64,000 nt of DNA from Hymenobacter sp. BT18 (GTDB lineage: Bacteria > Bacteroidota > Bacteroidia > Cytophagales > Hymenobacteraceae), in contig NZ_CP050954.1 in the NCBI RefSeq assembly GCF_012273015.1, forward strand, positions 682,001-746,000, in the 5' to 3' direction. The position numbers and the translations under genes are program-made. This document shows, one piece after another, positions 24,796 through 34,023 of this stretch (its first letter is position 1; every line of letters starts with the position of its first letter). Below the pieces are notes generated by a model that was not told where the DNA came from, made no database searches, and saw nothing but the letters and a program-made list of their open reading frames with translations.

Positions 24796-25998
24796 ATGCA
24801 ATCTGCCACTCGCCTCCTCCAGTCCATTCCCGTTGATGAGCTCACCGGCGCCATCTCCGTGCCGATTTATCAGACCTCGACCTTCGTGCAGGAGGCCCCT
24901 GGGGTAAACAAGGGCTACGACTACGCCCGCACCGGCAACCCCACGCGCCGCGCCCTCGAAAATATCCTGGCCACCCTTGAGTATGGCCACTCCGGCTACG
25001 CTTTCGCCTCAGGCCTGGCCGCCATTGATGCAGTGGTGAAGCTGCTCTCGGCCGGCGACCAGATCGTAGCCATCGACGACCTGTACGGTGGGGCCTTCCG
25101 CCTGTTCGAGCACGTGTACCGCCGCTTCGGCATCGACATCGTGTACTGCGACACCACCGACCCCGCGCAGGTAGCCGCCGCCCTCACCGAAAAAACCAAG
25201 CTGGTGTGGCTGGAGTCGCCCTCCAACCCTACCCTGAAAGTATCGGACATTGCCGCTATTGCCGACATTGCCCACGCCCACGGCGCCTGGCTGTGCGTAG
25301 ACAACACCTTTGCCTCGCCCGTGCTGCAGCAGCCCATCAAGCTGGGAGCTGATATTGTGGTCCACAGCGCTACCAAGTACCTGGGCGGCCACTCTGACCT
25401 GATTGCCGGCGTTGTAGTAGCAGCCACCGAGGAAATCGGCCTGCAGCTGAAATTCATCCAGAACGCTTCGGGTGGTATCCTGGGGCCGTTTGACTCCTTC
25501 CTCGTGATTCGGGGGCTGGAAACGCTGCCGCTGCGCATTGAGCGTCACTGTAGCACGGCCCTGAAAGTGGCCCAGTTCCTCCAGACGCGCCCCGAAGTGC
25601 GGGCCGTATATTACCCCGGCCTGGAAGAGCACCCCAACCACGCGGTAGCCAAAAAGCAGCAGCCCAACGGTTTCGGCGGCATCATTGCCCTTGTGCTCGA
25701 AGACGACACCCAGGAAGCCGCTACCCAGGTGGTAACGGGCACCAAGTATTTCCACCTGGCCGAAAGCCTGGGCGGTGCCAAGAGCCTGCTTTGCCACCCA
25801 GCTACCATGACGCATAAGTCCACGCCCGTGGCCCAGCGCCGCGCCGCCGGTGTTGCCGACAGCCTGATTCGCTTGAGCGTGGGCTTGGAAGATGCCGAAG
25901 ACCTAATTGCCGACCTGGCCCAAGCCCTGGACCGCCTGAGCGAAGCCAAGGAAAGCCTAAAGGAGGCCGTGCGCGAAGCCGAAGCCCAGCTGGCGTAG
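24796..25998 (+). CDS. metB: PLP-dependent Cys/Met metabolism enzyme (cystathionine gamma-synthase type)
   Basis: A 400-residue PLP enzyme: VPIYQTSTFVQEAPGVNKGYDYARTGNPTR, SGLAAIDAVVKLLSAGDQI, DDLYGGAFRLFEHVY, DNTFASPVLQQP and the Schiff-base lysine in HSATKYLGGHSD, then GGAKSLLCHPATMTH. It transfers cysteine or sulfide onto an activated homoserine; CGS, cystathionine lyase and acylhomoserine sulfhydrylase cannot be separated by eye. The SAM-I riboswitch upstream and homoserine dehydrogenase downstream favour a biosynthetic methionine role. ATG at 24796 chosen over a GTG at 24745. Confidence 0.85.
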   Translation: MQSATRLLQSIPVDELTGAISVPIYQTSTFVQEAPGVNKGYDYARTGNPTRRALENILATLEYGHSGYAFASGLAAIDAVVKLLSAGDQIVAIDDLYGGAFRLFEHVYRRFGIDIVYCDTTDPAQVAAALTEKTKLVWLESPSNPTLKVSDIAAIADIAHAHGAWLCVDNTFASPVLQQPIKLGADIVVHSATKYLGGHSDLIAGVVVAATEEIGLQLKFIQNASGGILGPFDSFLVIRGLETLPLRIERHCSTALKVAQFLQTRPEVRAVYYPGLEEHPNHAVAKKQQPNGFGGIIALVLEDDTQEAATQVVTGTKYFHLAESLGGAKSLLCHPATMTHKSTPVAQRRAAGVADSLIRLSVGLEDAEDLIADLAQALDRLSEAKESLKEAVREAEAQLA

Positions 25999-26023
25999 GG
26001 CTATAAAGACTTTACATAGTCAT

Positions 26024-26106
26024 GCTGAGGGGAGCCGAAGCATCTTCACCGCTTCGTCTGAATTCCACTGCAACGAAGCGGTGAAGATGCTTCGACTTCC
26101 CTCAGC
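26024..26106. repeat. large perfect palindromic intergenic element
   Basis: Arms of 22 bp are perfect (26036-26057 and 26073-26094) around a 15-nt loop. An outer 8-bp pair GCTGAGGG/CCCTCAGC (26024-26031 and 26099-26106) extends them. The arm sequence recurs in degenerate form at 5465-5490. This is probably a dispersed REP/MITE-like element of the genome, sitting between metB and hom. Confidence 0.75.
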
Positions 26107-26155
26107 CTGACGGGCAACAGCAGAGTGACGCCTTTTTTGCATTTGCACAAGCATT

Positions 26156-27439
26156 ATGAATCGTAACGACATCCGCATCGGGCTGTTTGGTTTTGGGGTG
26201 GTAGGCCAAGGCTTGCACACGGTACTGGAACGCACTCCCGGTTTGCGGGCCCGCATTGGCCGCATTGGGGTGAAGGACCGCACCAAATCCCGCAACCTGC
26301 CCGCCGAGCTGTTCACCTTTGACCGCGACGAAGTCTTGGACGACCCCACGCTCAACGTCATTGTGGAGCTGATTGACGACGCCGACGAGGCCTACCGCAT
26401 TGTGACCGGGGCCCTGCGCCGGGGCAAAGCCGTGGTGACGGCCAACAAGAAAATGCTGGCCGAGCACCTGCAGGAGCTCATTGAGCTGCAGCGCGAAACC
26501 AACATGCCCCTGCTGTACGAAGCCGCCGCCTGCGCCTCCCTGCCCGTTATCCGCAACCTGGAGGAGTACTACGATACCGACCTGCTGGAAGCGGTGGAAG
26601 GCATTATCAACGGCTCCACCAACTACATTCTCACGGCCATGCACCGCGATGCGCTGACCTTCGCGGCGGCCCTGCGCAAGGCTCAGGAGCTGGGCTTCGC
26701 CGAGAGCAACCCTGCCCTCGATGTGGAAGGCCTCGACGCCCGTAATAAGCTGGTGCTGCTGCTGGCCCACGCCTTTGGGCTGGTGGCCCGGCCCGAGGAC
26801 ATTCTGGCCGTGGGCATCACGGGCATCAGTGACCTAGCCAGCAGCTACGCCCGCGAAAAAGGCCTGGTGCTGAAGCTGGTGGCCGAAGCCCGCCGCCTGC
26901 CCAACGGGGGCGTGGCCGCGGCCGTGCTGCCTACCCTGGTGCGCCCCGAGCACGAGCTGGCCCGCGTGCAGGACGAGTACAACGGCCTCATCACCCAAAG
27001 CAACTTCGCCGACCGGCAGTTTTTTCTGGGCAAAGGCGCCGGTGCTGTACCGACCGCCTCGGCAGTCCTCAGCGACCTATCGGCCCTGACCTACGGCTAC
27101 CGTTATGAGTATAAGAAGCTCCACCAAGAAAGCACCCTGGCCCTCACGCCGACGGATGCCGAAGCTGATGTGCTGGTGACCTTCGGCGCCGAACACGCCC
27201 CCGACCGCGCCGATTTCAGCGCCATTCACGAATATTTCCATTCCCAGGAGTTGGGATACTACCTCACGGGCACCATTGGGCTGGATCAACTGGCGCAGGC
27301 CGCGTGGCTGCGGCTGCCGGGCATCAGCATCGTGCGGCTGCCAACGCCGTTGCGGGCCGTGACAACAGCACCTGCGTCGGAAACCGGTCCCGTCGTGCGG
27401 GCCGCATGGGCAACCGATGAAGCGGTGAGTCCGCTGTAG
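26156..27439 (+). CDS. hom: homoserine dehydrogenase
   Basis: A 427-residue NAD(P)-dependent enzyme. Rossmann motif IGLFGFGVVGQGLHTVLE, catalytic-region signature VTANKKMLAEHLQEL, EAAACASLPVIRNLEEY, GIINGSTNYILTAM and ALDVEGLDARNKLVLLLAHAFG with the Asp/Lys catalytic residues. It reduces aspartate semialdehyde to homoserine, the precursor used by the upstream metB product. A palindromic element lies between the two genes, so the riboswitch transcript may or may not reach hom. TGCATTTG (26138-26145, one mismatch to the -7 box) could be a separate promoter. Confidence 0.93.
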   Translation: MNRNDIRIGLFGFGVVGQGLHTVLERTPGLRARIGRIGVKDRTKSRNLPAELFTFDRDEVLDDPTLNVIVELIDDADEAYRIVTGALRRGKAVVTANKKMLAEHLQELIELQRETNMPLLYEAAACASLPVIRNLEEYYDTDLLEAVEGIINGSTNYILTAMHRDALTFAAALRKAQELGFAESNPALDVEGLDARNKLVLLLAHAFGLVARPEDILAVGITGISDLASSYAREKGLVLKLVAEARRLPNGGVAAAVLPTLVRPEHELARVQDEYNGLITQSNFADRQFFLGKGAGAVPTASAVLSDLSALTYGYRYEYKKLHQESTLALTPTDAEADVLVTFGAEHAPDRADFSAIHEYFHSQELGYYLTGTIGLDQLAQAAWLRLPGISIVRLPTPLRAVTTAPASETGPVVRAAWATDEAVSPL

Positions 27440-27459
27440 TCTCCAATTTTCCTGTTCAA

Positions 27460-27500
27460 CCAGAACGCCCTGCCAGGTAGTACCTGGCAGGGCGTTCTGG
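27460..27500. terminator. perfect hairpin terminator between convergent genes
   Basis: 20-bp perfect arms (27460-27479 and 27481-27500) with a single central base, then TTT, between hom (+) and the NCS1 transporter gene (-). Confidence 0.7.
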
Positions 27501-27533
27501 TTTGAGGAGGCTACTACTAAACCCCTTTCAGTT

Positions 27534-29042
27534 TTAGGCCACCTCCGGAGAAACCAGCGGAGGCACTACAGCCATGCGGGTTTGGGGGCGCATGAGCAGC
27601 ACGTAGAGGCCACCGGCCAGCAAGAACCCCACAAACCAGGCGTAGTTGTACACGGCCGCCAGCCAAGGCCACACGGTACCCGCCGGCAAAGCCCCCACTG
27701 CCTGCAGAAAGCCCGGGATGTTGGGCAGAATACCAATGCCTAAGGCCAGCATGGCGGCGTAGTTGATACCATTTTGGTAAGTGTAGCGGCCCTGGTACTG
27801 GTAGAGGTCGGGCACGTGGAGCTGCTGGTGGCGCAGCAGGTAGTAATCGGCAATCATGATGCCGCCGATGGGCCCCAGCAGCGCGGAGTAGCCTACTAGC
27901 CAGGTAAAAATGTAGCCGGAGGGGTCGGCAATAAGCTTCCAGGGAAAGATGAGCAGGCCGATGACGCCGGTGATGTAGCCGCCCGTGGTGAAGGATATTT
28001 TCTCGGGGGCGAAGTTGGCGAAGTCGTTGGCGGGGCTGACGATGTTGGCGGCAATGTTGGTAGCCAGCGTCGATAACGCCACGGCCAGCATGGCTACGCT
28101 CACCAGCACTTTACTATCGAACTTACCAGCCAGCACCACCGGGTCCCAGATGGTTTGCCCGTAAATGACGAACGTGGCCGACGTGACAACCACGCCCACA
28201 AAGGAAAATAGCGTCATCGACGAAGGCAACCCCAGGGCCTGACCCAGCACCTGGGCCCGCTGGCTGATGGCGTAGCGGGTGAAATCAGGAATGTTGAGGG
28301 AAAGCGTGGCCCAGAAACCCACCATGCCCGTGAGCGAGGGAAAGAAGAACGCCCAAAACTCGGCCGACGTGGCAAATTTGGCCGGCTGCGCGAGAATCGG
28401 CCCCAGGCCTTTCCCGGCTGAAATGGCCCACCACAGCAGCGCCGCTGCCGCTACCGGCAGGAAAAATGCCTTGAACACCAGCAGCTTCTTGATGCTGTCG
28501 ACGCCCAGGTACACCACGTACATGTTCAGCAGCCAAAACAAAAAAAAGGTAATGGCCGGCCCCGTGGCCAGCCCCCAGGAATCAGGAAACACGGCGGGCA
28601 GCGTGGCCAGCCCCGGCACCCATAGTACGGCCATCTGATACAGGGCGTAGCCCCCAATCCAGGTCTGAATACCAAACCAGCCGCAGGCAATAATGGCGCG
28701 CAACAGCGCCGGCACGTTGGCGCCACGCACCCCAAACGACGCCCGCGCAAAAACCGGGAACGGAATACCATACTTCGCCCCGGCGTGCCCGTTGAGCAGC
28801 ATGGGCACCAGCACCACCGTGTTGCCCAGGAAAATGGTGAGCAGGGCCTGCCACCAGTTCATGCCGCCCTCAATAAGGGAGCTAGCCAGCATGTAGGTCG
28901 GAATGCACAAGCTCATGCTGATCCAGAGGGCAGCGTAGTTGGCGCTGGTCCAGGTGCGGGCGGCGGCGGGCACGGGGGCCAGGTCGGAGCTGGTGAGGCC
29001 GGCGCTGGGCTGGTCGTTTACGGAGGTAGCTAGTACTTGCAT
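27534..29042 (-). CDS. NCS1-family nucleobase/allantoin:cation symporter
   Basis: A 502-residue protein with about 12 TM segments. NCS1/Mhp1-type motifs: WTSANYAALWISMSLCIPTY in TM1, GAKYGIPFPVFARASFGVRGANVPALLRA in TM2-3, ACGWFGIQTWIGG in TM3, and LSLNIPDFTRYA in TM8, which are sodium- and substrate-binding regions in Mhp1, plus GPIGGIMIADYYLLR in the late helices. Likely substrates are hydantoin, allantoin, cytosine, uracil or thiamine precursors; no catabolic genes nearby narrow it. ATG at 29042 puts a short polar N-terminus before TM1. Confidence 0.88.
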   Translation of the reverse strand: MQVLATSVNDQPSAGLTSSDLAPVPAAARTWTSANYAALWISMSLCIPTYMLASSLIEGGMNWWQALLTIFLGNTVVLVPMLLNGHAGAKYGIPFPVFARASFGVRGANVPALLRAIIACGWFGIQTWIGGYALYQMAVLWVPGLATLPAVFPDSWGLATGPAITFFLFWLLNMYVVYLGVDSIKKLLVFKAFFLPVAAAALLWWAISAGKGLGPILAQPAKFATSAEFWAFFFPSLTGMVGFWATLSLNIPDFTRYAISQRAQVLGQALGLPSSMTLFSFVGVVVTSATFVIYGQTIWDPVVLAGKFDSKVLVSVAMLAVALSTLATNIAANIVSPANDFANFAPEKISFTTGGYITGVIGLLIFPWKLIADPSGYIFTWLVGYSALLGPIGGIMIADYYLLRHQQLHVPDLYQYQGRYTYQNGINYAAMLALGIGILPNIPGFLQAVGALPAGTVWPWLAAVYNYAWFVGFLLAGGLYVLLMRPQTRMAVVPPLVSPEVA

Positions 29043-29204
29043 AGAGCAGCGCCTTGACAGGTTTACTCCGTAAGTAAAGCAGAGAAAGCACGTTACGCAA
29101 GTAGCAGGCGCTAAGGCCGGTGGGGTATCGACCAAAACATGCTACTGCTCGTGGATAGGTGTAAGCGCGGGGCAACTCCCGCGCGTCACGGACCTCGCCC
29201 CGCC

Positions 29205-30812
29205 TCAGGAGCTGCAGGAGAGCGTGGCGCTGCCGGGCTTTTCGCGGGCCCATTCCGGGCGCTTGGCGGCCAGCTCCTCGTGCTCAGGCTGCTCATCAAA
29301 GGGCGTTTTGAGCACGTGCAGCAAGCGGTGTACTCCCGACAGGTCGCCGGCCTCGGCGGCCTCAATGGCCTGCTGGGCCAGGTAGTTGCGCAGTACGTAC
29401 TTAGGATTGGCCGCCAGCATTCCGTTCCGAATGGTTTCGGCGTCAGCTGTTTCCTGGCGCACGCGCTGCCCATACTGCTCCAGCCACTGCCGCAGCTGGT
29501 CCAGGCCCGCCGCGGGCGACTCGGGGTAGGCGGCGGTAGCGAGTAACGCGGTCCACGTAGCACCTTCCTCGGCTTGCTGCGCCAACAGACCATAGGTGCT
29601 GTGCGAAAGGTGCCGGAAAAAAATCGTCATATCGACTTGCGCCGCGGCCAGGGCTTCCAGTAGCGCATCGAGCAGTGGGGTATCGTCGGAAGCGGCAGCA
29701 GCGGTAAGGCCCAGCTTGCGGCGCAGCATCTCCTGGCGCTTGGCGGTGAACGTGGCCACATACTCGTCCAGGTGTGGGCGCAACGCCAAAGGGTCGGGTA
29801 CCAGGGGCGTGAGGGCCTGGGCCAGGGCCATCAGGTTCCAGAGGCCAATGCGCGGCTGTTGCCCGAAGGCGTAGCGGTGGGTGGCGAAGTCGGTGGTGTT
29901 GGGCGTCCAGCCAGGTTCGTAGGGTTCCAGCCAGCCGTAGGGTCCGTAGTCAATGGTCAAGCCCAGAATGGACATGTTGTCGGTGTTCATCACCCCGTGC
30001 ACAAACCCCACCGACATCCAGTGCGCCATAAGCACGGCCGTACGCTGGCACACCTCCGCAAACCAGCGCTCATACACCTCAGGGCTAGGCTCGCCCAGGG
30101 CCGGGAAATACCGCCGGATAACGTAGTCGGCCAGGCGGCGCAGGTTGTCGATTTCGCCCGTGGCGGCCAGCAGCTGGAAATTGCCGAAGCGCACGAAGGT
30201 GGGCGCTACCCTGGCCACAATGGCCCCCGGCTCGGGGCGGGCATTGCCGTTGTAAAACATGTCACGCACCACCAGGTCGCCGGTGGCTACCAGGCTCAGG
30301 GCCCGGGTGGTAGGCACGCCCAGGTGGTGCATAGCTTCGCTGCACAGAAACTCCCGAATGGAGGAGCGCAGCACGGCGCGGCCATCGGCGCGGCGCGAGT
30401 ACGGGGTAGGTCCTGCGCCTTTAAGTTGGATTTCCCAGCTACGCGCGTCCGGGGCCTGCACCTCACCCAGGGAAATAGCGCGCCCGTCGCCGAGCTGTCC
30501 GGCCCAGCTGCCAAACTGGTGCCCCCCGTAGCGCGCCGCAAAGGGCTTCATCGATTCCAGCACGCGGTTGCCCGCCAGTACCTCCACGGCCGCTCCCTGC
30601 TCGGGCGGGCGGCGCAGCCCCAGCTCGGCAGCCAGCTCCTCCGACCAAGCCAGCAGGCGCGGGTCGGCTACGGGGGTGGGCACCACGCGGGAGTAGTGGT
30701 AGCCGGGCACCTGGCGGGGGGTGTTATCGAAAGTGGTGTCGCCGTTCATTTCCTCCACGAAGGAGTTCTGAAAGGTGGCATGCTCCAGGGACTGAGGGGC
30801 TGATGTTGTCAT
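29205..30812 (-). CDS. selO: protein adenylyltransferase SelO (YdiU)
   Basis: A 535-residue pseudokinase-fold AMP transferase. Family motifs: RQVPGYHYSRVVPTPVADPRLL, GHQFGSWAGQLGDGRAISLGE, LKGAGPTPYSRRADGRAVLRSSIREFLCSEAM, GFVHGVMNTDNMSILGLTIDYGPYGW with the Mg2+-binding Asn/Asp, and the C-terminal CSS, where the Cys replaces the Sec of eukaryotic SelO. It AMPylates Ser/Thr/Tyr of redox-related proteins. A -7 box TAAATTTG at 30842-30849 lies 30 nt before the ATG. Stand-alone gene. Confidence 0.93.
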   Translation of the reverse strand: MTTSAPQSLEHATFQNSFVEEMNGDTTFDNTPRQVPGYHYSRVVPTPVADPRLLAWSEELAAELGLRRPPEQGAAVEVLAGNRVLESMKPFAARYGGHQFGSWAGQLGDGRAISLGEVQAPDARSWEIQLKGAGPTPYSRRADGRAVLRSSIREFLCSEAMHHLGVPTTRALSLVATGDLVVRDMFYNGNARPEPGAIVARVAPTFVRFGNFQLLAATGEIDNLRRLADYVIRRYFPALGEPSPEVYERWFAEVCQRTAVLMAHWMSVGFVHGVMNTDNMSILGLTIDYGPYGWLEPYEPGWTPNTTDFATHRYAFGQQPRIGLWNLMALAQALTPLVPDPLALRPHLDEYVATFTAKRQEMLRRKLGLTAAAASDDTPLLDALLEALAAAQVDMTIFFRHLSHSTYGLLAQQAEEGATWTALLATAAYPESPAAGLDQLRQWLEQYGQRVRQETADAETIRNGMLAANPKYVLRNYLAQQAIEAAEAGDLSGVHRLLHVLKTPFDEQPEHEELAAKRPEWAREKPGSATLSCSS

Positions 30813-30841
30813 ATACGAGAGTAGCTGGAAAACCCGAAAAC

Positions 30842-30849
30842 CAAATTTA
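30842..30849 (-). promoter_or_regulatory. -7 box of selO
   Basis: Exact TAAATTTG on the minus strand, 29 nt upstream of the ATG. It supports the start at 30812 over longer frames. Confidence 0.55.
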
Positions 30850-31028
30850 CGGCGGGGCACCCGGCGGATGGGGCTAACGGAGGCTGCTGCTACCTACGTG
30901 TCTTGCCGCCAACAATGTTCCTACAGCCGGGTTGCGGCGTATTGGCACAAGGCGCTTAAGCAGCAGGTTTCAAGCGTACCCCCAGACTATAATCGTTTCA
31001 AGCAGGCAGTTACTGATTTTCACAGCGA

Positions 31029-32759
31029 CTAGTTTTTCAGCCAGCGCACGGTGTATGGCTGCCCCGCTATCGTGGCGTGCACAATGTAGGTGCCGGCCGG
31101 CAGCTCCGGCGCCCACAGCACCCACGACGTGGCGGTGGCACTCAACGTTTCCTGCTTCACCGTGCGCCCCACCGCGTCTACTACCCGAATTACAACGGGC
31201 TGCCGCCCCGCCTGCGGCCAGTGCAGCGCGGGCGCGGCGGCCGGGTTCGGAAACAGTTCCAGCCGGCCCCGTGCAGCCAGCGCAGTGGCGGCCGTAACTG
31301 TATTGCCCAGGGTGCCGTCGGCCAGAATGTTCTGGGCATAGACGCCCATTCCCTGCCGATAATCTTCCCAGACCATAGCCAGCGACTCATCGGCCAGCAG
31401 CGTGGTTACGGCAGAGGACTTAATGGTGGCAGCCGTCGTAAGCAGGCGGGGGCTATCGGCCCAGCGTGCTTGGCCTTCGTACGTCAGGCGCAGGGCAGCC
31501 ATAGCCCCTGCTTCCCCTACGAAGCGCTGCATGTGCAAGGCCAGTACCAAGTCATGGCCCGTGTCGTTGAAGCCGAGCAGGTTGGGTTTTACCGTTTGCT
31601 GGGGTATCAGGGTGAAACCAGCTTCGCCGAGCAGGCGGGTACCGTCGGCGGCTTGCAGCTTCTGCAGGGCCAGCGCTTGAGAAGGAGCATAGGGGTCGAA
31701 TACCTCATAGGCTACCCACACGGCCTGCTGAGTGGCGTTGTACTGGATTTTGGCAAATTGGGTCTGCAGGGTGCTGGCCACTCCAGGTGCTGCGGCCACG
31801 CCCGTAGTATTCCACTGCGCCCCGGTTTTGGTTACGTGCTGCACATATACGCCTAGTCGCAGCTTATCGGGTCCGCCGGCGGCCTGCACGGCCACAAAGG
31901 CCCCACCGTCGCCGTCGCTCACAGCTAGGGGCCGACCGCCCAGGATACCATCCCCAGCAGTTGTTATCTGCGTGGGCGCTGCCCATTCCAGCGCCCCATT
32001 GGCCGCTATCCGCTGCATGTAAATCAGGTAGCTATTAGGGCCTTTTACAAAGCGCCGGTACGTGATGAGCACTCCTTCATCGGGGCCGGCGGCCAGCAGG
32101 TGGCTGGGTAACAGGTTGCCCAGGCTGGGGGCCTTAAGACGCGTCGGCTCCGCCCACTGGGGCTTACCATCAGTGGAGAGCTTTTGCAGGCAGATATACG
32201 AGCCGGTAGGGTCGGCGGTGGGTACGTAGGTCATCCAAGCCACTACTACCTCCTGAGCGGGCGTGATGGCCAAGTGCGGATTGGTGCCCCCGGTGGCCGG
32301 CGCGGTATCAAACAGGGAAGCGCCGGCCGGGCCCCACAGCAGGTCGCCGGCCGGGTTGATTTTCTGCACCAGCAGGTGCGAAGTACTGGTATGCACGGCC
32401 GCCGCCGGATACACGAGCAGGGCGTTGCCCGCAGCATCCGTCTGCAGATCATAGTTAGTGGTAAAATTTCCGGCCGGAGCAGGACTGATGGTCACGCCTT
32501 CCTTGCCCCACTGCGGCCGTCCCTGGGCGTTGAGGCGCTGCAGGTGCAGCCAGAACTTCCGGTTGGCATCGGCCTCCCACCACGCTATGTAGGTACCACC
32601 GGCCGCTATGGCTGCCACCCGCGGGTTGGCCTCAGTCCGGTCAATCACGTCCCGCACCAGCATGTTCTGGTCAATATCAGCAGACCACTGGCCAAAAACC
32701 GGCGTGGCCAGCAGGGCCCAACAGCAAGCCAGTGCGGCCGTGAGACGAGGATAATTCAT
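31029..32759 (-). CDS. secreted T9SS-sorted protein of unknown function
   Basis: A 576-residue protein. The signal peptide MNYPRLTAALACCWALLATP ends before VFGQ. The body contains repeated beta-propeller-like units with the pattern LQRLNAQGRPQWGKEGVTI, QKINPAGDLLWGPAGASLF, QRIAANGALEWAAPTQIT. The C-terminus LFPNPAAAPALHWPQ through GRTVKQETLS to GTYIVHATIAGQ is a type A T9SS sorting domain. So it is exported across the outer membrane and either released or surface-anchored. ATG at 32759; a -7 box TATATTTG at 32864-32871 implies a roughly 100-nt leader. Confidence 0.78.
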   Translation of the reverse strand: MNYPRLTAALACCWALLATPVFGQWSADIDQNMLVRDVIDRTEANPRVAAIAAGGTYIAWWEADANRKFWLHLQRLNAQGRPQWGKEGVTISPAPAGNFTTNYDLQTDAAGNALLVYPAAAVHTSTSHLLVQKINPAGDLLWGPAGASLFDTAPATGGTNPHLAITPAQEVVVAWMTYVPTADPTGSYICLQKLSTDGKPQWAEPTRLKAPSLGNLLPSHLLAAGPDEGVLITYRRFVKGPNSYLIYMQRIAANGALEWAAPTQITTAGDGILGGRPLAVSDGDGGAFVAVQAAGGPDKLRLGVYVQHVTKTGAQWNTTGVAAAPGVASTLQTQFAKIQYNATQQAVWVAYEVFDPYAPSQALALQKLQAADGTRLLGEAGFTLIPQQTVKPNLLGFNDTGHDLVLALHMQRFVGEAGAMAALRLTYEGQARWADSPRLLTTAATIKSSAVTTLLADESLAMVWEDYRQGMGVYAQNILADGTLGNTVTAATALAARGRLELFPNPAAAPALHWPQAGRQPVVIRVVDAVGRTVKQETLSATATSWVLWAPELPAGTYIVHATIAGQPYTVRWLKN

Positions 32760-32863
32760 GCGGTAGAGCACAATACTATAGGTGAATAGGTGGACCGAAG
32801 TAAGCCGGGCCAAAAACAAGAAAATATGTCTTTTCCCGCTTGCGCAGCATGAGCACAGATCCA

Positions 32864-32871
32864 CAAATATA
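32864..32871 (-). promoter_or_regulatory. -7 box of the T9SS protein gene
   Basis: Exact TATATTTG on the minus strand, about 105 nt upstream of the ATG at 32759. Confidence 0.45.
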
Positions 32872-32988
32872 CATCCTGGCTCCTACTCAAAGGCGCTGTA
32901 TGGCCCGATTTGCTTGTAGAGCCGGGAAAATTCACTTGCTGGTTTTGCGACTGGTACCTAGCTACCCTTCGCCCGGCTGAGCAGCCCC

Positions 32989-33525
32989 CTATTCTACCGG
33001 GCGAAGCAGGTGCAGGTGAGCCAAGTGGTGCTGGCCATGCCAGGCATACTGCACTAGGGCCTGGTCGAGGGTATAGGTTTGCTGGTACAAGGGGTGAAAG
33101 AACGTGCGCCGCCACTGCTCGGCCGTGAGGTGCCAGAGCAGGGTAACCCAGCGCGAATGCAGAGCTTCCAACAGGGCCAGGGAAACCGTTATGGGCGTGG
33201 CGTCATTGTCGGGCAAAGCGGCCCAGGCATTCATGTCGAAGGGGCGAATGGTGGGGTGCTCTTCCGTGAGGGCCAGCCGAAAGCGAAGGTAGAAATTCAG
33301 GTGTACATCGGCTACGTGGTGCACTACCTGACGGCCCGTCCAGCCGCCCGGGCGGTACGGGTTTTCCAGCCGCACGCCCCCGGCGGCCCGGGCGGCCGCC
33401 GTTAGGGCCGCGGGCAGCGCCGCCAGCTGGTTGATGTAGCCGGCCCGCTGCGCAGCGGTGAGCGGGCCCTCCGGCAGCACGGGCCGGCCAATAGGATACT
33501 GTAGGTCGATAAGGTTGCTTTCCAT
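32989..33525 (-). CDS. DinB/YfiT-like metal-dependent hydrolase
   Basis: A 178-residue protein of the YfiT branch of the DinB four-helix-bundle superfamily: DLQYPIGRPVLPEGPLTAAQRAGYINQL at the start, RPGGWTGRQVVHHVADVHLNFY with the first metal His, and YAWHGQHHLAHLHLL with the HxxxH metal site. Relatives are thiol S-transferases (bacillithiol) or metal hydrolases. ATG at 33525 matches the family N-terminus and follows a -7 box by 5 nt. Confidence 0.85.
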   Translation of the reverse strand: MESNLIDLQYPIGRPVLPEGPLTAAQRAGYINQLAALPAALTAAARAAGGVRLENPYRPGGWTGRQVVHHVADVHLNFYLRFRLALTEEHPTIRPFDMNAWAALPDNDATPITVSLALLEALHSRWVTLLWHLTAEQWRRTFFHPLYQQTYTLDQALVQYAWHGQHHLAHLHLLRPVE

Positions 33526-33530
33526 AGGCC

Positions 33531-33538
33531 CAAACATA
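33531..33538 (-). promoter_or_regulatory. -7 box directly before yfiT-like gene
   Basis: Exact TATGTTTG on the minus strand, 5 nt before the ATG at 33525; leaderless transcription predicted. Confidence 0.5.
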
Positions 33539-33653
33539 AACTGCGAACTGTGCCGGCGGCCCATGTCAGCCCAAAAATTAACGTGAAGACAAACCTGTTT
33601 TTTTTCCATTTCCCGAAGGTGCATTGCCCCAGCGCAACGGGCTAAAAACAAAC

Positions 33654-33679
33654 AGGGCCCCGACAACTGCCGGAGCCCT
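33654..33679 (-). terminator. terminator of the three-gene small-protein operon
   Basis: AGGGC/GCCCT and CCG/CGG stem (33654-33679). On the minus strand it is followed by TGTTTGTTTTTAG. Confidence 0.6.
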
Positions 33680-33718
33680 GAAAAGCTTCAAGTAGAAAGG
33701 TCTTGCCCGCCAATACGG

Positions 33719-33994
33719 CTAAGACGACCTGGTGGAGTAATGCTCATCAATGGCCTGTTCCATCGTTTCGCGCAACACCATAATGAGCTTGGTTCGCTCG
33801 GTTTCGGGCATGCTCTGCATGGCCCGCTCGATGGTGAGGCGGTACACATGGGCCATGAAGTTGGCCCCGTAGGTGGTGAAGAACCCATCGTGGACTTTGC
33901 CAAACGCCTCTTTTTCGGCCGAGGAAATTGATAAGGAAAGGGCCAGCCATTCTTTGGCATTGTTGGCCAGGCTGAGTTGCAGGTCTTGATCCAT
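33719..33994 (-). CDS. unknown small protein, operon gene 3
   Basis: A 91-residue, mostly helical, acidic protein with no signal peptide or TM. It contains WLALSLSISSAEKEAFGKVHDGFF and MPETERTKLIMVLRETMEQAIDEHY. I do not recognise a family. It is the last gene of a three-gene minus-strand operon (spacings 29 and 17 nt) ended by a terminator at 33654. All three products are about 90-115 residues and probably cytoplasmic. Confidence 0.6.
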   Translation of the reverse strand: MDQDLQLSLANNAKEWLALSLSISSAEKEAFGKVHDGFFTTYGANFMAHVYRLTIERAMQSMPETERTKLIMVLRETMEQAIDEHYSTRSS

Positions 33995-34023
33995 GAGTTG
34001 GGGCAGAAGGTAAAACGAGGCGC

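Noticed and set aside
29772..30803. 343-codon ORF opposite selO
   Set aside because: Antisense to a conserved enzyme with complete motifs.
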